Assembly (NCBI GenBank): GCA_963281155.1
Contig: CAUJLY010000002.1
Coordinates: 2,976,001-3,040,000, forward strand
DNA from: Rhabditophanes sp. KR3021
Lineage: Eukaryota; Nematoda; Chromadorea; Rhabditida; Alloionematidae
Length of the DNA: 64,000 bases
Direction: 5' to 3'
In this document: piece after piece, positions 21,330 to 33,055 of the stretch
Layout: each line of letters begins with the position of its first letter
Position numbering within the stretch: position 1 is the stretch's first letter
Notes under the pieces: model-generated
What the model saw: the letters and a program-made list of their open reading frames with translations, nothing else
The model's database searches: none
Told to the model about the DNA's origin: nothing
Position numbers and translations under genes: made by a program

Positions 21330-22653
21330 TCTGATGGACTAAAAATAATAGTTATTAGTAAATAAAATAACGAATAAAATATAGGAGTGAAATGTTTGCG
21401 GAAATAAAATGAATTATACAACAATTCTTTGTAAATAAAAGAGAGCAATTGTTGTGAATGTAGTAGATTTTTGTAAAGCATCTAAATAAAGTACAATGAT
21501 TAAAATAGAGATTGAAGCTCAACATTAGCAAATACGAAAAATGCTGGTTGTCTTACGGAAATGAAACTATATGAAGATGTAGAAGACGCGATGATAAGAA
21601 AGATAAGAATTTAAAGTGAAGGTACCTATATGGCGTTGCATGTATTAGTTATGACGGTAAAAAAGGTGGAGTTGATTAGAGAGTTATTACGTTACATGAT
21701 TACTTGTAATTAGTGGAAGATAGAAGATGATAGTTTGTTAGAAAAAATAGGGCATTCACTTAATTGGATATCTAAAGGACTTACTTTGTGTTACCAAGAT
21801 TGAATGCACTGCTATCAGTGCATGATAAAGCAAAGAACGACTCACTAATTAGCTACTAGCAGTGAATTTAGCAAATAATCTTTTTTACGATTTCAGAAGT
21901 GACAACCATTATATCAGTATGTTGCTTTATTGTTCCGCCATACAATTCTGTCACAAACAACGTCACCGTTTAGATGTTGCTTACCAATAAGCTTATTATA
22001 AAAAGATGCCTACAAATGTACGCTCTTTCTATTTGAATAATAGTGATGACATCTAAATTATTATTTTTTAAAAAATCTTTTTCCCATTTTGAATGAAATT
22101 TTGTATGAGATTAAGTTGAGGTGAAATGACATTACTATTTTTTAAATACACAAAAATTTGACCAATTTAATGATTACTTAGATGTAATTTGTTATCAGTA
22201 ACTTACTATACGACACCAAGAGTCGATGACTAAGTTCAAAGAATGTATAAATGCAAAAAATATTTCAGAATTTATTAATAAAGATTACATGGTATAAACA
22301 GGTTGATAGAATCAATTTTATGTGGAATGGTTTAAATGTAATTCTGATAAAGCCAGCCAATAAAAAAGTAAATTTCAAATACGATAAGAAAAGTAAATAA
22401 CTTTAATAAACAATTTAAAAGTTTCTTTCGGTTAGTAAATTTTATTTGATTTAATGAATTTATAAAAATAATTTTGGATACAAATTATCAGTTTCGCGGT
22501 TTTAAACTTTTAAATATAACAAACAATGATGTAATAATTCGTGTTTTTGATGCAAATAAGATTTTCAAATCAAGAGATTGTTAGTTTTAAATGCATTCGA
22601 CATAACAGAAACATTACGAAGTTCGTTTGATTAGAATCGATATAAAAAGCAAG
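21330..22653. other. 1.3-kb intergenic region
   Basis: It lies between the start of family copy 3 and the end of copy 4. It includes the copy 3 promoter and the copy 4 3' UTR. No coding-like frame, tRNA or repeat array was recognised. Confidence 0.5.
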
Positions 22654-24826
22654 TTAAGAACTTTTCGGCTTTAACATAATTGATGTTTCATTTTCATCCA
22701 ACGACTAAAATAAATAAATATCAAAATACATGAGTCTATATTACCTCAAAATAAAAAGCAAATTGGTTTTCAGCGTGGGCTTCGGCATCAAAAGATCTAT
22801 TACGAATATGTGAATTTTCCATTTTATCCATGTAGCTATTGTAGTGATGGACATAAACGTCATCATGTCTAATTTGTAAATCATCTAATATAGTACATCT
22901 CAACTTGTCAACAGGATATCTCCAAACATTATTTGATTTTTTTAATGTAGTAACATTATGCTTGTCTGTCATATAATAATGTTCAAAGACTGATGTCACT
23001 ATCGGGGTTACGATGCCTTCATTCATTCCTTTACCAAACAACTTTTTGATTTTTTGTAACTGATAAGCGAAATTGACTGCTGCACCATTTCCTAGTTCAC
23101 CATTTTCCTTGATCATAATGTTTATTCTATCAATAGTAAATTGTTTCCTATGTTGAATAAGCGGTCTAAAGAGAGAGTGATACAAATTCTTAGCGCTGAA
23201 TTTTGAATCCAGCCCTGGTGTATCTATTACTCTAAGTCTGTAACCCAAAATGGTATTATTGAAGTTGTAGATAATAGAGTGTTTTGTTTTGAGGGGTTGG
23301 AAATTGGTATGATTTGAAGATTCTCTCGGGTAAGGCGATTTGACATAATTTTGATGGTTAACAGGAGCTTCGACAATAAATCTAAATGAATCAGATTCTC
23401 GGACATCAAACAGATAATTGATTAAGATGTTCAGATAAGAGGTTTTGCCTGATTCGGGAGCTCCAAGTAAGACAATAGTCTTGGTTTTTGATATTCTATT
23501 ACTTTTGCTCGAACCACCAATAGTAACGTATTTCAGGCCACTTTTGGCGCAAATTTCTTCTGTACGCTGTGGCCAGAAGAATGTTACAAATTTATTTTCG
23601 TTCCTAACACTTTCCTTATTTTTCTTGTGTCTTAATTGGTATGACAATACATTTTCTTCACAAATAATCTTAGGAGTAATGAGCTTTGAAGGTGGTTTAG
23701 GTACAGGCTTAGGATCAACATATTTTGGCTCAGGACTAAGAGGCTCAGGATTAAGAGGCTCAGGATAAAGAGGCTCAGGAGGCTCAGGCTCACAATCAAC
23801 ATCATATTCTGGCTCAGGATTAAGAGGCTCAGGATAAAGAGGCTCAGGCTCACAATCAACAGGCTTAGGATCAACATATTCTGGCTTAGGATCAACATAT
23901 TCTGGCTCAGGATCAAAATATTCTGGCTTAGGAACAACAAGCTCAGGATCAACAGCATGTTCTGGATCAACAGGCTCAGGATCAACATATTCTGGCTTAG
24001 GATCAACATATTCTGGCTTAGGAACAACAAGCTCAGGATCAACAGCATGTTCTGGATCAACAGGCTTAGGATCAACATATTCTGGCTCAGGATCAACATA
24101 TTCTGGCTTAGGAACAACAAGCTCAGGATCAACAGCATGTTCTGGATCAACAGGCTTAGGATCAACATATTCTGGCTCAGGATCAACATATTCTGGCTTA
24201 GGAACAACAGGCTCAGGATCAACAGCATGTTTTGGATCAACAGGCTCAGGATCAACAACATATTCTGGCTCAGGAACAACATATCCGTATGGCGGGCAGG
24301 TTCCTATATTTAAATTTTTAAGGACAATGTTTGAGAGTTCTTGGTGGAAATACTCTGTTTCAAATGGAAGAATACGTGCGGGATCAATGTCAGTATCAAC
24401 TTCGTTGTAAGCGTCCATCATAGCCTTATCAAATTCTTTTCTACTAATAACATCTTTTTTCTTGAGCTCCTCGAATTGATTTTGCAAATGTTTGCTCTTT
24501 TCAATATTTTCATAATAGTTTTGAAAATTATTTATTCTTTGAAGATAAGTTTGTTCAGTAATTAGAATTTCAGGAAAAGAATGGAATTCAAGATCATCTG
24601 GTAGTATACCAGGAAATTGATAGTCGATGTTTTGATCATCACTAAAATAATCAAATTCTCCTAAGTGCTTAAGAGACCCCCTTCTTTGACCAGTAGAAAC
24701 TTGGTTTACAGCTTTTTGACACTCTGTCCTTTCTTTATCAGTTAAGTCTCCATACCATCGAACGGCTTTGAGAGTCTCCTTCTTTTTCTGCCCGTCTTTC
24801 TTATCTTTTTTGCCGCAACAGCCCAT
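22654..24826 (-). CDS. Pro/Glu-repeat protein with P-loop GTPase domain (family copy 4)
   Basis: Exons 22745-24826 and 22654-22704 join across a 40-nt intron, giving 710 residues. The final exon (17 codons with stop) sits at the same place as the last exon of copy 2. The N-terminus MGCCGKKDKKDGQKKK fits N-myristoylation at Gly2 plus palmitoylation and a basic patch, so membrane attachment is likely (inference). A RRGSL motif is at about 48-52. Residues about 185-370 are a proline/glutamate/valine repeat built on a 30-residue unit (VVPKPEYVDPEPEYVDPKPV plus VDPEHAVDPE-like). GTPase: P-loop GAPESGKT (455-462), DTPG (about 535), PIVTSVF where other copies have ITDSIPF. TTTTTAG ends 2 nt before the ATG. 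Function unknown. Confidence 0.8.
23700..24275. repeat. Coding minisatellite with exact 90-nt period
   Basis: Within exon 1 of family copy 4, the string GCTCAGGATCAACAGCATGT starts at 23941, 24031, 24121 and (one-base variants) 24211, a period of exactly 90 nt or 30 codons. Shorter 15-30 nt sub-repeats of the same CAGGATCAACATATTCTGG type flank it. The frame is maintained throughout. Confidence 0.9.
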
Positions 24827-25250
24827 AACTAAAAATATATGAACGTTAGTAAAACTGTGTAAGTAACATAATAAGTATCATGTAATTCCCTACTACGTGG
24901 TTATCAAGAGAGAGCGAAAAATAAAGATCAATTAAAGATACCATTTTTTAAAATTAGTTTTATCTGTACACAATATTAGTGATTAAGAGTATCGTAGTGG
25001 AATTGTGCATCAATTTACAATTAAGAGCCCAACCTTTACAACAAGTAATCAAGTAATTAAGTATCATTTTAATAAGCTGATAATTATGGAAGATTACTTG
25101 TTTATAACAGTTCTTATTATTCAACAAGAATATGATGCGACGAGATGCACTGAATGAGACCTATGATGTAATCTTGGAAATTTACTTTACAGGGATTAAT
25201 TAGCAATTTATTATCAAAGTACTTTACATTCAAATTCATTCAAACAAAAT
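24827..25250. other. Intergenic, upstream of family copy 4
   Basis: Besides the ATATATTTTTAG acceptor at the edge of the gene, nothing is seen in this AT-rich DNA. Confidence 0.5.
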
Positions 25251-25254
25251 TGGG

Positions 25255-25462
25255 GAGCATTTTATGTCTTTTTAGGCAGTAAGTATTTAACACAGAAAAG
25301 ATATTAAACATTTTATGATTTTTAAATAGTAGTTGTTTAACACAAAAAGAGATTGACAATTTTATGAATTTTAAGCAATAAAATTTAACACAACAAAAGA
25401 AATGGAACAATTTACGGCGTTTAAATAATAACTATTTATCACAAAAAATGATTGGCATTTGA
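25255..25462. repeat. Degenerate tandem repeat, about 57 nt unit
   Basis: Four imperfect units of 54-60 nt share TTAACACA.AAAAGA, TTTTATGA and TTTAA(A/G)..ATA cores. There is no coding content. It is probably a decaying satellite. Confidence 0.6.
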
Positions 25463-25649
25463 ACTATTATTGAACGGTTTCATTTGATGATTGTGATTAA
25501 GATTAGGTAACAATATTATAAAATTCACAATAACCACGTAACAAATAATTAAAAATGTTTCGCCAATTACTAGTATTGTTTGGGCCACTGTTGTCATTGG
25601 AATCATATAAAATATTGATATATGATTAAAATAGCAATTGTATGTATTC

Positions 25650-26534
25650 TATTTTTTTCAGAAACTATACCTACAAAAGACTATGATAGAGGATTTCGAA
25701 CATCACTTGAATTGTTCAAAATATGCAATTCCTAAAGTGGATATTTCAATCGATGTTATAACAAGGATGAATCAGCATCTACAAAGAAAGTTGGTTACTG
25801 GATCTCATAAAGGAAGACTTTGTTATGTAAAAAATTTCGATAGAGAGAATGAAACAGCTTATGCTTGTTTTTACGGTGGGGCAATATATCTGAGTACGTC
25901 CCGTTTTGTGATTTGGATTCGATTGACAAGAAAGCGAAGATAGATCATTATTTGAAAAAGTACGCTGTTGATGAATTTATTTTAAATCTAAATTATTATT
26001 TATTTTAGATAATCAAGAGACCTTAATGGAATTTCAATTGTACCAGAACCTTTTCCAAGTATTTTCTTTGAAAGATCTTGCTGAAGATCCATAGTGTCTT
26101 TGGTTTTTGGAGTCGGAAACCATGAAAGAAGTCGAATAGATTTATCGACTTTGCAACTATTTTTTCGGATTATTCAGACTCCGGATTTTAGAAACACTTC
26201 TGGTCACCAACACAGATAACTCATCTAAAGGATCTCAGTGGGTTTTGATTTTAATTGATGAAACTCATAGAACAATTGAGTTATTTGATTCAGGGCTAAA
26301 ATACGAACTCCACCGTGAAACTTTCGGAAAGATTATAAGTTTGTAGATGGGATTTTAGTAAATTCACGTGTACTGTGAATAACGTTCCACAACAACCAAA
26401 TGAATATGATTGTAGAGTGTGTTGCATTTGTTTTGCAAAATGCTTCATCCTGAATCAACCTATCACTGTTTCTGAGGACGAGATCAAGGATTTGCATGTA
26501 AAATATGGTCATCAAGCTAATGATAAGTGTTTCA
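25650..26534 (+). pseudogene. Ulp1/SENP-like (C48) cysteine protease relic
   Basis: Plus-strand coding segments in shifting frames. 25661-25940 (after a TTTTTTCAG acceptor) encodes a cysteine-containing N-terminal part ending in ETAYACFYGG. A frameshift leads to EYVPFCDLDSIDKKAKID. Near 26225-26330 it reads SQWVLILIDETHRTIELFDS, the HW..lID....i..yDS block of Ulp1-like proteases, with Q where the catalytic His belongs. From 26352 it reads VPQQPNEYDCRVC, the Q....DCG(V) block with the nucleophilic Cys but R for G. The family role is to cleave SUMO or related modifiers. Stops, shifts and a lost His mark it as a pseudogene. It might be host-derived or transposon-derived. Confidence 0.55.
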
Positions 26535-26881
26535 GGTGCCGGCAATAACAATTCCATTTTTAAGTTATCAAAGAAGAAATGCATTTGTTCTTCGCCGTCT
26601 AAAAACTACAACAATTCTAATGAAAGAGGGTATCTTGAACAAGGAACTATTTACATCAACAATAAATGAGATGCTTACAAATGCAATTTATAAAAATATG
26701 CATTCAAAATTGCCAAAATGATTAAGAAATACCCATCTTAATCTAAAAAATGTTGATCGACATAGTAGAGTTTGCATGTGAATTTGGAAATGTAAAACAT
26801 TTAGAACTAGAATCCAAAAATATGTTCTCTATCGAATTGAACAACATTGGTATCTATACTCTTTTATTGGTGATCATTTAA
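26535..26881 (+). pseudogene. Truncated UDP-glucuronosyltransferase copy
   Basis: Beginning right after a TTTCAG at 26535, the sequence encodes VPAITIPFLSYQRRNAFVLR and on to the C-terminal anchor, parallel to the last 150 residues of the intact UGT at 27.4-29.1 kb (VPSISIPFFSDQTRNSNMLL). It has a stop after KLPK, a second after MIKKYPS, and a frameshift before VEFACEFGNV. The catalytic HGG signature and everything upstream are missing. It is a broken tandem duplicate whose left edge abuts the protease relic. Confidence 0.8.
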
Positions 26882-27402
26882 CTACATTATATTGTACTTA
26901 TGTTATGATTAAGAAGTGTGTTCTTTTTATGAGAATGTTAATGATAAGGAAAAAGAAGATTGATATTATTTAAATTTTTAATAAATTATCTTTGAACTTT
27001 CTTCGTTAATTTAACGTAAAATTGTGTTAAAATATGTGAAACTCTGTCAGTGCATGAAATTTTTACACAATTAATCGTAACTTGTTCTAAAAAAATTCAT
27101 CAAAACATCACTTTTCTTATCAGTTTCTCGTCATTAGTAGATTATATTTGCCATTATATATATAATTGTGGTAAAGTATTGTGCTAAAATGGTTATTTGA
27201 TAAAGAATCACAAAAAAACATAATTTTTAGATTGTAGTCAAACCATTTAATACCCAATATTGTAATGTAATTTTTGTAGCGAATCAATGTAAACTTTTAA
27301 AAATTTATATATAAGTAGATTTGTGCTGCCTGATAAGATAAGAATTATTAAAACTAGATATAAGGCTTTTTGTTCTCATGAAGTACATTATCAAAATCAA
27401 AG
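26882..27402. other. UGT upstream region
   Basis: A non-coding AT-rich stretch between the broken and intact UGT copies. It carries the TATA-like and GATA sites listed separately. Confidence 0.5.
27305..27342 (+). promoter_or_regulatory. TATA-like element and tandem GATA sites before the UGT gene
   Basis: TATATATAAG lies at 27306-27315 and TGATAAGATAAG at 27331-27342, 60-95 nt before the UGT ATG. TGATAAG is the known binding site of intestinal GATA factors (ELT-2 type) in nematodes, which fits gut expression of a detoxification enzyme. The role here is inferred. Confidence 0.45.
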
Positions 27403-29069
27403 ATGATTAAAAAAATCGTTTTGTTATTGTGTTTAGTATCAGCTGTTAGCGGATATAAAATACTTATACATAATCCTACAACTAGCTACTCACACGTTCA
27501 ATATCTGATTCTCATTTCTGATATTCTGACCGACGCCGGCCACGATGTTGTAAGTGCTGATTTATTAAGAACCATATTAATCATAAATTAGACAGTCTTG
27601 ATGCCTTTAGTGGATCCAGTTCTCAAAATTATAAGGCCTAAAAAAGCAAAATTAATCATTTTGGATACGGGTGCTAATTCAAGTGAAGTTGCGGAAGGAA
27701 GAAAAATGTTGGATGATCAGATATGGTTGGAAAATAGCAACAGTCCTTTTACAATATTCTCAATTCTTGAAAAATTTAGTCACGTATTACAAAAGAATTG
27801 TCGAAGTTTAATGAATCAAACTGACCTTTTAGATACTTTAAGAGCAGAACAGTTTGACATAGGCTTGTTAGAGACCTTCCAGGCATGTGGCTTCGGGTTA
27901 TTAAAATCAGTTGGAGTTAAGAGTATAATTGGCGGAAGGTAAGAATTTTAATTGTTTAAACAATAATTTTGTTATTTACCTACAGCGCTACAGTCTTGTC
28001 GGATGCCTACTACTCTAACCACGGTTTAGATTTTCCAAGTTACGTTCCGTGTCTTATGGGTGGCGACAAAATCCCTCTAACATTGTTCGAAAGAGCTAAG
28101 AACTTACTTTTTCACTATGCAACTATTTACTATTTTTCGAATAAAATGACGCAAAGTGTGCAAGTTGTTTTTAATGAAATGGAGAACAACGAAATTAATC
28201 TTCAAGATCTTCAACGAAATACCGCATTTGATCTCATCAACAATAATGTTCTTTTAGACTACCCATCACCTACAACTACAAAAATTGTTTCTATTGGAGG
28301 TATTGCGATAAAACCACACAAGCCTTTACCAAAAGAATACGACGAAATTTTAAACTTGAGGAGCACTAATGTTTTGGTTTCTTTTGGCTCGATCGTAAAC
28401 ACGACAACGATGCCTTTGAAATATAAAATGGGTTTAATGAGAAGCTTCGCACAAAATCCCGATGTAACATTTATCTTCAAATATAGCGAAAATGACATAG
28501 AGTATGCAAATGAACACAAAAATGTAATCTTCCAAAAATGGGTGGCTCAATCTGACTTACTAGGTGACAAGAGATTGAATCTATTTATAACTCACGGGGG
28601 CTTGAATAGTGTAAATGAAATGGCATTACATGGCGTGCCCTCAATTAGCATCCCCTTCTTCAGTGACCAAACTAGAAATTCAAATATGTTATTAAGACTA
28701 AATGTCACAACGATAGTCAACAAAAAGCAAATTCTTGATGAAAACTTCTTAGGAACAACTATTCAAAGAATGCTAACAGACAAATCATACAAAGAAAACT
28801 CTATGAAACTAGCTCAAATGATTAAAAAGTACCCTGACTTTTCAAAGGAAAAGTTAATCAAAATCGTTGAGTTTGCATGTGAGTTCGGGAATGTCAATCA
28901 TCTCGATTTGCCGTCAAAAAATATGACTTTTATTGAAGTGAACAATTTAGATATTTTAATCATTGCAATTTTAACATTATTAGCTGCCTGTTTTGTGACA
29001 TTTAAATTCATAAGACTGATTTCAAGACTTTTCGACTCAAGAATTAGCAACGATAAGAAAACAAACTAG
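27403..29069 (+). CDS. UDP-glucuronosyl/glucosyltransferase (UGT)
   Basis: Three exons, 27403-27549, 27592-27938 and 27986-29069, join in frame to 525 residues, the usual UGT length. It transfers a sugar from a UDP-sugar to small hydrophobic compounds in the ER lumen. Seen: signal peptide (KKIVLLLCLVSAVSG), the N-terminal ILIHNPTTSYSHVQY where the family has its catalytic histidine, GHDVTVLMP, the C-terminal nucleotide-sugar signature with THGGLNSVNEMALHGVPSIS, a transmembrane helix (ILIIAILTLLAACFVTF), and a cytosolic tail ending KKTN, a KKXX-type ER retrieval signal. A broken tandem copy lies just upstream. GATA motifs suggest intestinal expression. Confidence 0.92.
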
Positions 29070-29201
29070 GTGTTAAATTAATACATTTATTAATAAATTT
29101 TAATTGAAGAGTATATGTAATGTTAATCAAATTTGTATTTTAAAAGGTATTTCACACTTAAACTTTGTATGTTCATTAATTATATTTAATTATTCATTGT
29201 T

Positions 29202-31590
29202 TTATAAATTGAACATTTTTTTGATTTTTTCAGAATAATTTGTACTTTCATTAATGCCTAAAGCGTTTTGTTCGGTTAACTGCTCTTTTAAGCTTTTAAT
29301 CTCATCTTCATGAATAATGCTCATATCATCATCTGAAAACTCCTCAGGATCAACTGCTCTATCCAAATCAGTTTGAGTAAGTGTTCTTGTTGAACTAGAG
29401 TCATCATCTTCATTGAACAAAGTGTTCGGAACAATAATTGTAGCCCTATTTTCCATTCTTTTACGTCTTGTCTCTTTCAAATATGCAAATAATTTTGTAT
29501 CATAGGTTTGTACACGTTGATTTAATTCTTCGAAGTCCATATAAACTTCCTTACACTTGTCACTTACTGTATCACAAAACGGAGTCATATGATCCAAGGC
29601 ATCATAAGTCAATTTTAAATTAACCATTAGTTCTTCTTTATAGCCTGCTATTTCATTAAATAAAGCTAGAAATGTCAGTTCATTTTCATTCAACTTTTTA
29701 ATATAGCTCATACTGCTATCCTCATACGTTTTTACAATATTCCTCAACTTTCTAACTAAATTAAGATTATACTTTTCCATTAATTTTTCACAATCAAGGC
29801 TAGTCATTCTTTTGGAACCCAACTTATTCAACGAATCTTTAGATAACTTTTTGCTTAAATTTGATATTTCCGTTTTAAATACAATACTTTCTTTAATAAA
29901 TTTTTGTGCGTTGTAAACTATTGGCTCAATTTTTTTCAAGAGAGAATAATATTCGGATCCTCTTAAACCTATTTCTTCAAAAAAGTTCTTTTCAAATATA
30001 CTTTCATGAGTGTCTAACAGAGTAATTAAGTGCTCATTCTTCTCTTTGAAAAAATATAATCTATTTATATTTCGCTTGTTTACTTCATATTTTTGATTAT
30101 AAACCTCTTGATCTATTACAATTGATGCCAAATCTGCTAACATTTCATTTGGAACTTTATTTTTCCTGAGAAATTGTCCGGTTTTTGTTTTTATTTCAGT
30201 CTTCATTTTCAAAATTGAGTCGGAATTTTTGGATATTTTCAACAATGTTTTTGCAATAACTGACATACTACCACCTTTCCGACTGGCATTTCTTCTTATT
30301 TTGGAAATATTAATTTCATTTTCCATATCTCCTTGATGTTTTTTTATTGCGTCAACAAGTTTAGATTTTTTTAAATATTCATTTAGTAAATCTTTTGATA
30401 AATCTATTGCTTTTTTATATTTAGCAATTTTGACATCCCCATTTTCTTTTATATAATCACCATAAAAATCTTCGCCGTCGATATATATTGCAGACTGTAT
30501 TGCATCATTATCAATTGGCAAAGGAAATTTCAAGGGTATGGACTTGACATTGACCAAATCAATATTAATATCAATGATATTGTTGCTTACTTCAAATGTG
30601 GGTGAACTAATATCGGCATATGACTGTTGAATCAAGAGTAAGTCTTGTTTGACCAAGTGAAGGGAATTATTTTCTTTGAAAATCAACATTTTATCTAAAG
30701 CCATTTTAATAAGTTCTTCCGCACCTTCCTTGTTTCCGACCAAAAATAGATCCATACCAGAGTGATAGCATAGCAAACTATTTAAACGAAGAATTTTGAT
30801 TTCAATAGCATTTTGCCATTGCAATTGAATGTATGGCTGTATTGTTGGTAATAGCGTTTTTTTCTTAACAATATCGAAATAATCAATGCTTTTGTTCAAA
30901 ATTATTGCAGATTGTCTGTTGTTTAATTTCAATTTCATATGTTCATATTTAGCTGACTGGGCTTCGGCAAGCATTAAAATAAAAATTAAAGAAAGCATAT
31001 CTGAGGACAGGTCGGCCGAGTGATTATACCCATCGTTAGTTTTACGAGCATTTTTAAGCTCAATAATATATTCATAAACACCAGCTGCTTTTAAAAATAA
31101 AGTAGAAATGGTTTCATAATTTGTTTCTTCTGGAATTACATCTCTATACATGATTGAAGCTTCTTGCGCTAAAGCCAACCCATAATTAAAGAGGCTATTA
31201 ACTAACTCTGCACGCATCCCAACAAATTCTAAAAATTGAATATAAAATATTACCAAGTATATATTTACCGACACAAATAGCCTCTTCTTTGTCATCCCTA
31301 GAGAATGCATTAAACCACTTAGTGCGAATGGAACTATCAAAAGGGAGTTTTTCAAAATTATCTAACAACAAGTTAACTTGGTTGCAATAACCTGCAATAT
31401 CCTCCGCGTTCTTTGTATCCAATTTAAAGGATGCATGATTACGAAGACAATGAAGTAAGCTGATTTCGCGATTGATTAGAGCTTCTTTTTCTGGATCCAG
31501 CGTAACATTTTCATCAATTATTTCCCTGAATAATTCAATGAAATTAACAGGAATAGTTTCCCTAAAGTTAACATTTAAAAAGTCGATCAT
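29202..31590 (-). CDS. BRO1-domain protein, ALIX-like
   Basis: Exons 31269-31590 and 29202-31228 join across a 40-nt intron to give 782 residues. Residues 1 to about 380 form a BRO1 domain: MIDFLN, then a segment around LPFDSSIRTKWFNAF, then ALAQEASIMYRDV and a helical core. The remainder (about 400-720) is long and helical, as in the V domain of ALIX/PDCD6IP, ending in an acidic tail (FSDDDMSIIHEDE) instead of the Pro-rich tail of ALIX. ALIX-type proteins link ESCRT-III to membrane scission and endosomal sorting. HD-PTP-like or rhophilin-like relatives cannot be excluded without a search. An upstream TGATAAG lies near 31680. Confidence 0.75.
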
Positions 31591-32182
31591 TATGAACAGT
31601 CCGTAAAAATGACAATTGTAATGTATAAGTTATTTGAGAGCAATTAGTGATTTTATATGAATTGCAAAGTCCGCTTTTCTTATCAAAAAACGATGGTAAA
31701 TCAAGCGAATTGTTCGATAAGATAGTATTTAATTAATGCCTACGAGTACTATGCATCTAAAAAGTTATTCGATTCTTTGAAATACGTCAAACCTATAATA
31801 ATTTCTCGACCCAATTACCCATACAAATAAACATTTCTTGATATTGAAGGTGACAACATCTTTAAAAATATATAACATATTTGTTGGTGGTCACCAAAGA
31901 TAATAATCTTGGAAATCTAATAACTTTGATAACAATTAAGTGGTGGCAAAAATTATAAGACTCTTACATTTTTTTCTCATTCAAATCATATGAGGTTAGT
32001 TTCATTAGAGCGCTTTTTAATTTAATAGAGAATAACAACACGGGCTAATCAACATATTGCATGCAAACAAAAATTATAAGGTAAAAACACTTTTAATGTG
32101 GGAAATAATATAAGACGTTTTTTCTTTTTGCAGTAAACGACTTGGGAGTCTCTGTATGATTATAAAAATAGTATTTTACCGT
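31591..32182. other. Intergenic, nothing coding
   Basis: It contains the promoter side of the BRO1 gene (GATA-like TTGATAAG on the minus strand near 31680) and the 3' flank of the orphan gene. No exon seen. Confidence 0.5.
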
Positions 32183-33043
32183 CTATTTTGTATCGCACTC
32201 ATTGTTTAAATCAAGTCGTACGTTTATTATTATGGGAAGATCATTAAGTCCTTCTGAGCAAAAGAAAATTTTGATTTTCAATGGAAATTTAAATAGAAGT
32301 TTTTTAAAATAATGAGCGCTGATCAATATGCTTCCCTTTATAGTTTCGAGTACGTCAACAAATTTATTATCAACCGTGGAGGGATGGTTGAATTTGTTTC
32401 TAAGTTTTTTTGAATAGCTATAATCATAATTAGGTTTGTCCGTTTTGACTGCAACATATTGATTATATTTGCATAAATAGCCAAGACCCTTATGCTTACC
32501 ATATAAGACCAAAATTTGATTGGGAACGTCAATTAGTTCATGCAAGTTTGTAAAGACACATTGCATAGGATATTTGAAAAATATCAATGAAGGAAGGCGT
32601 GCTTTGTTGTTACCAAGATGTGGGCAAGGCAAGAATTGTAATATCCCTTTAAAATCATCTTCTAATTTTGACATATCATTCGGATTATTCTTATAAATCA
32701 TAAATATCCAAGTCATAAGATAAGTTTCAGCAACCGCATCCAAATAACAACTCCCAAATAATTTTGTATTTGCGTACTTTGCGGATTCATATTTGCCTTT
32801 AATTAAAGCAGATATAGTTTTTGTTTTCTCGTACAGTTCTTCAAAGTTTGAATCAGCAGTAAGGAGGAAAGTTTCGTTTAATGTGTTAATGAATTCCTTA
32901 ATATCTTGAGAGTAACGTTGATAAATTTTATTTTTAAAAGGATGGATCTTAGGGTCAGACTTAGCAATTTTTTTGAAACTTCTGCTGGCTAATGGTGGGG
33001 AAGCTACTTTCTTATCATCATCTTTATCCTTACTGCTATTTGT
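32183..33043 (-). CDS. Uncharacterised protein, 5' end not resolved
   Basis: The minus strand is open from 33055 to a stop at 32183, about 287 codons, but has no ATG for the first hundred or so. An acceptor such as AAAATTAAG (ending at 33044) or one near 33056 must join it to an upstream exon I could not place in 33056-33563. The protein begins with a charged low-complexity segment (SSKDKDDDKK), then helical segments (KIYQRYSQDIKEFINTL, YLDAVAETYLMTW) and a KFPLKIKIFF-type strand. No family recognised. Codon use resembles its neighbours. Confidence 0.55.
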   Translation of the reverse strand, partial: TNSSKDKDDDKKVASPPLASRSFKKIAKSDPKIHPFKNKIYQRYSQDIKEFINTLNETFLLTADSNFEELYEKTKTISALIKGKYESAKYANTKLFGSCYLDAVAETYLMTWIFMIYKNNPNDMSKLEDDFKGILQFLPCPHLGNNKARLPSLIFFKYPMQCVFTNLHELIDVPNQILVLYGKHKGLGYLCKYNQYVAVKTDKPNYDYSYSKKLRNKFNHPSTVDNKFVDVLETIKGSILISAHYFKKLLFKFPLKIKIFFCSEGLNDLPIIINVRLDLNNECDTK

Positions 33044-33055
33044 CTTAATTTTAAA

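Noticed and set aside
23632..24282. 216-codon minus-strand frame (LLILSLLFLSQNM repeats)
   Set aside because: It is the alternative frame of the 90-nt Pro/Glu minisatellite in family copy 4; the GTPase frame is the one joined to conserved motifs.
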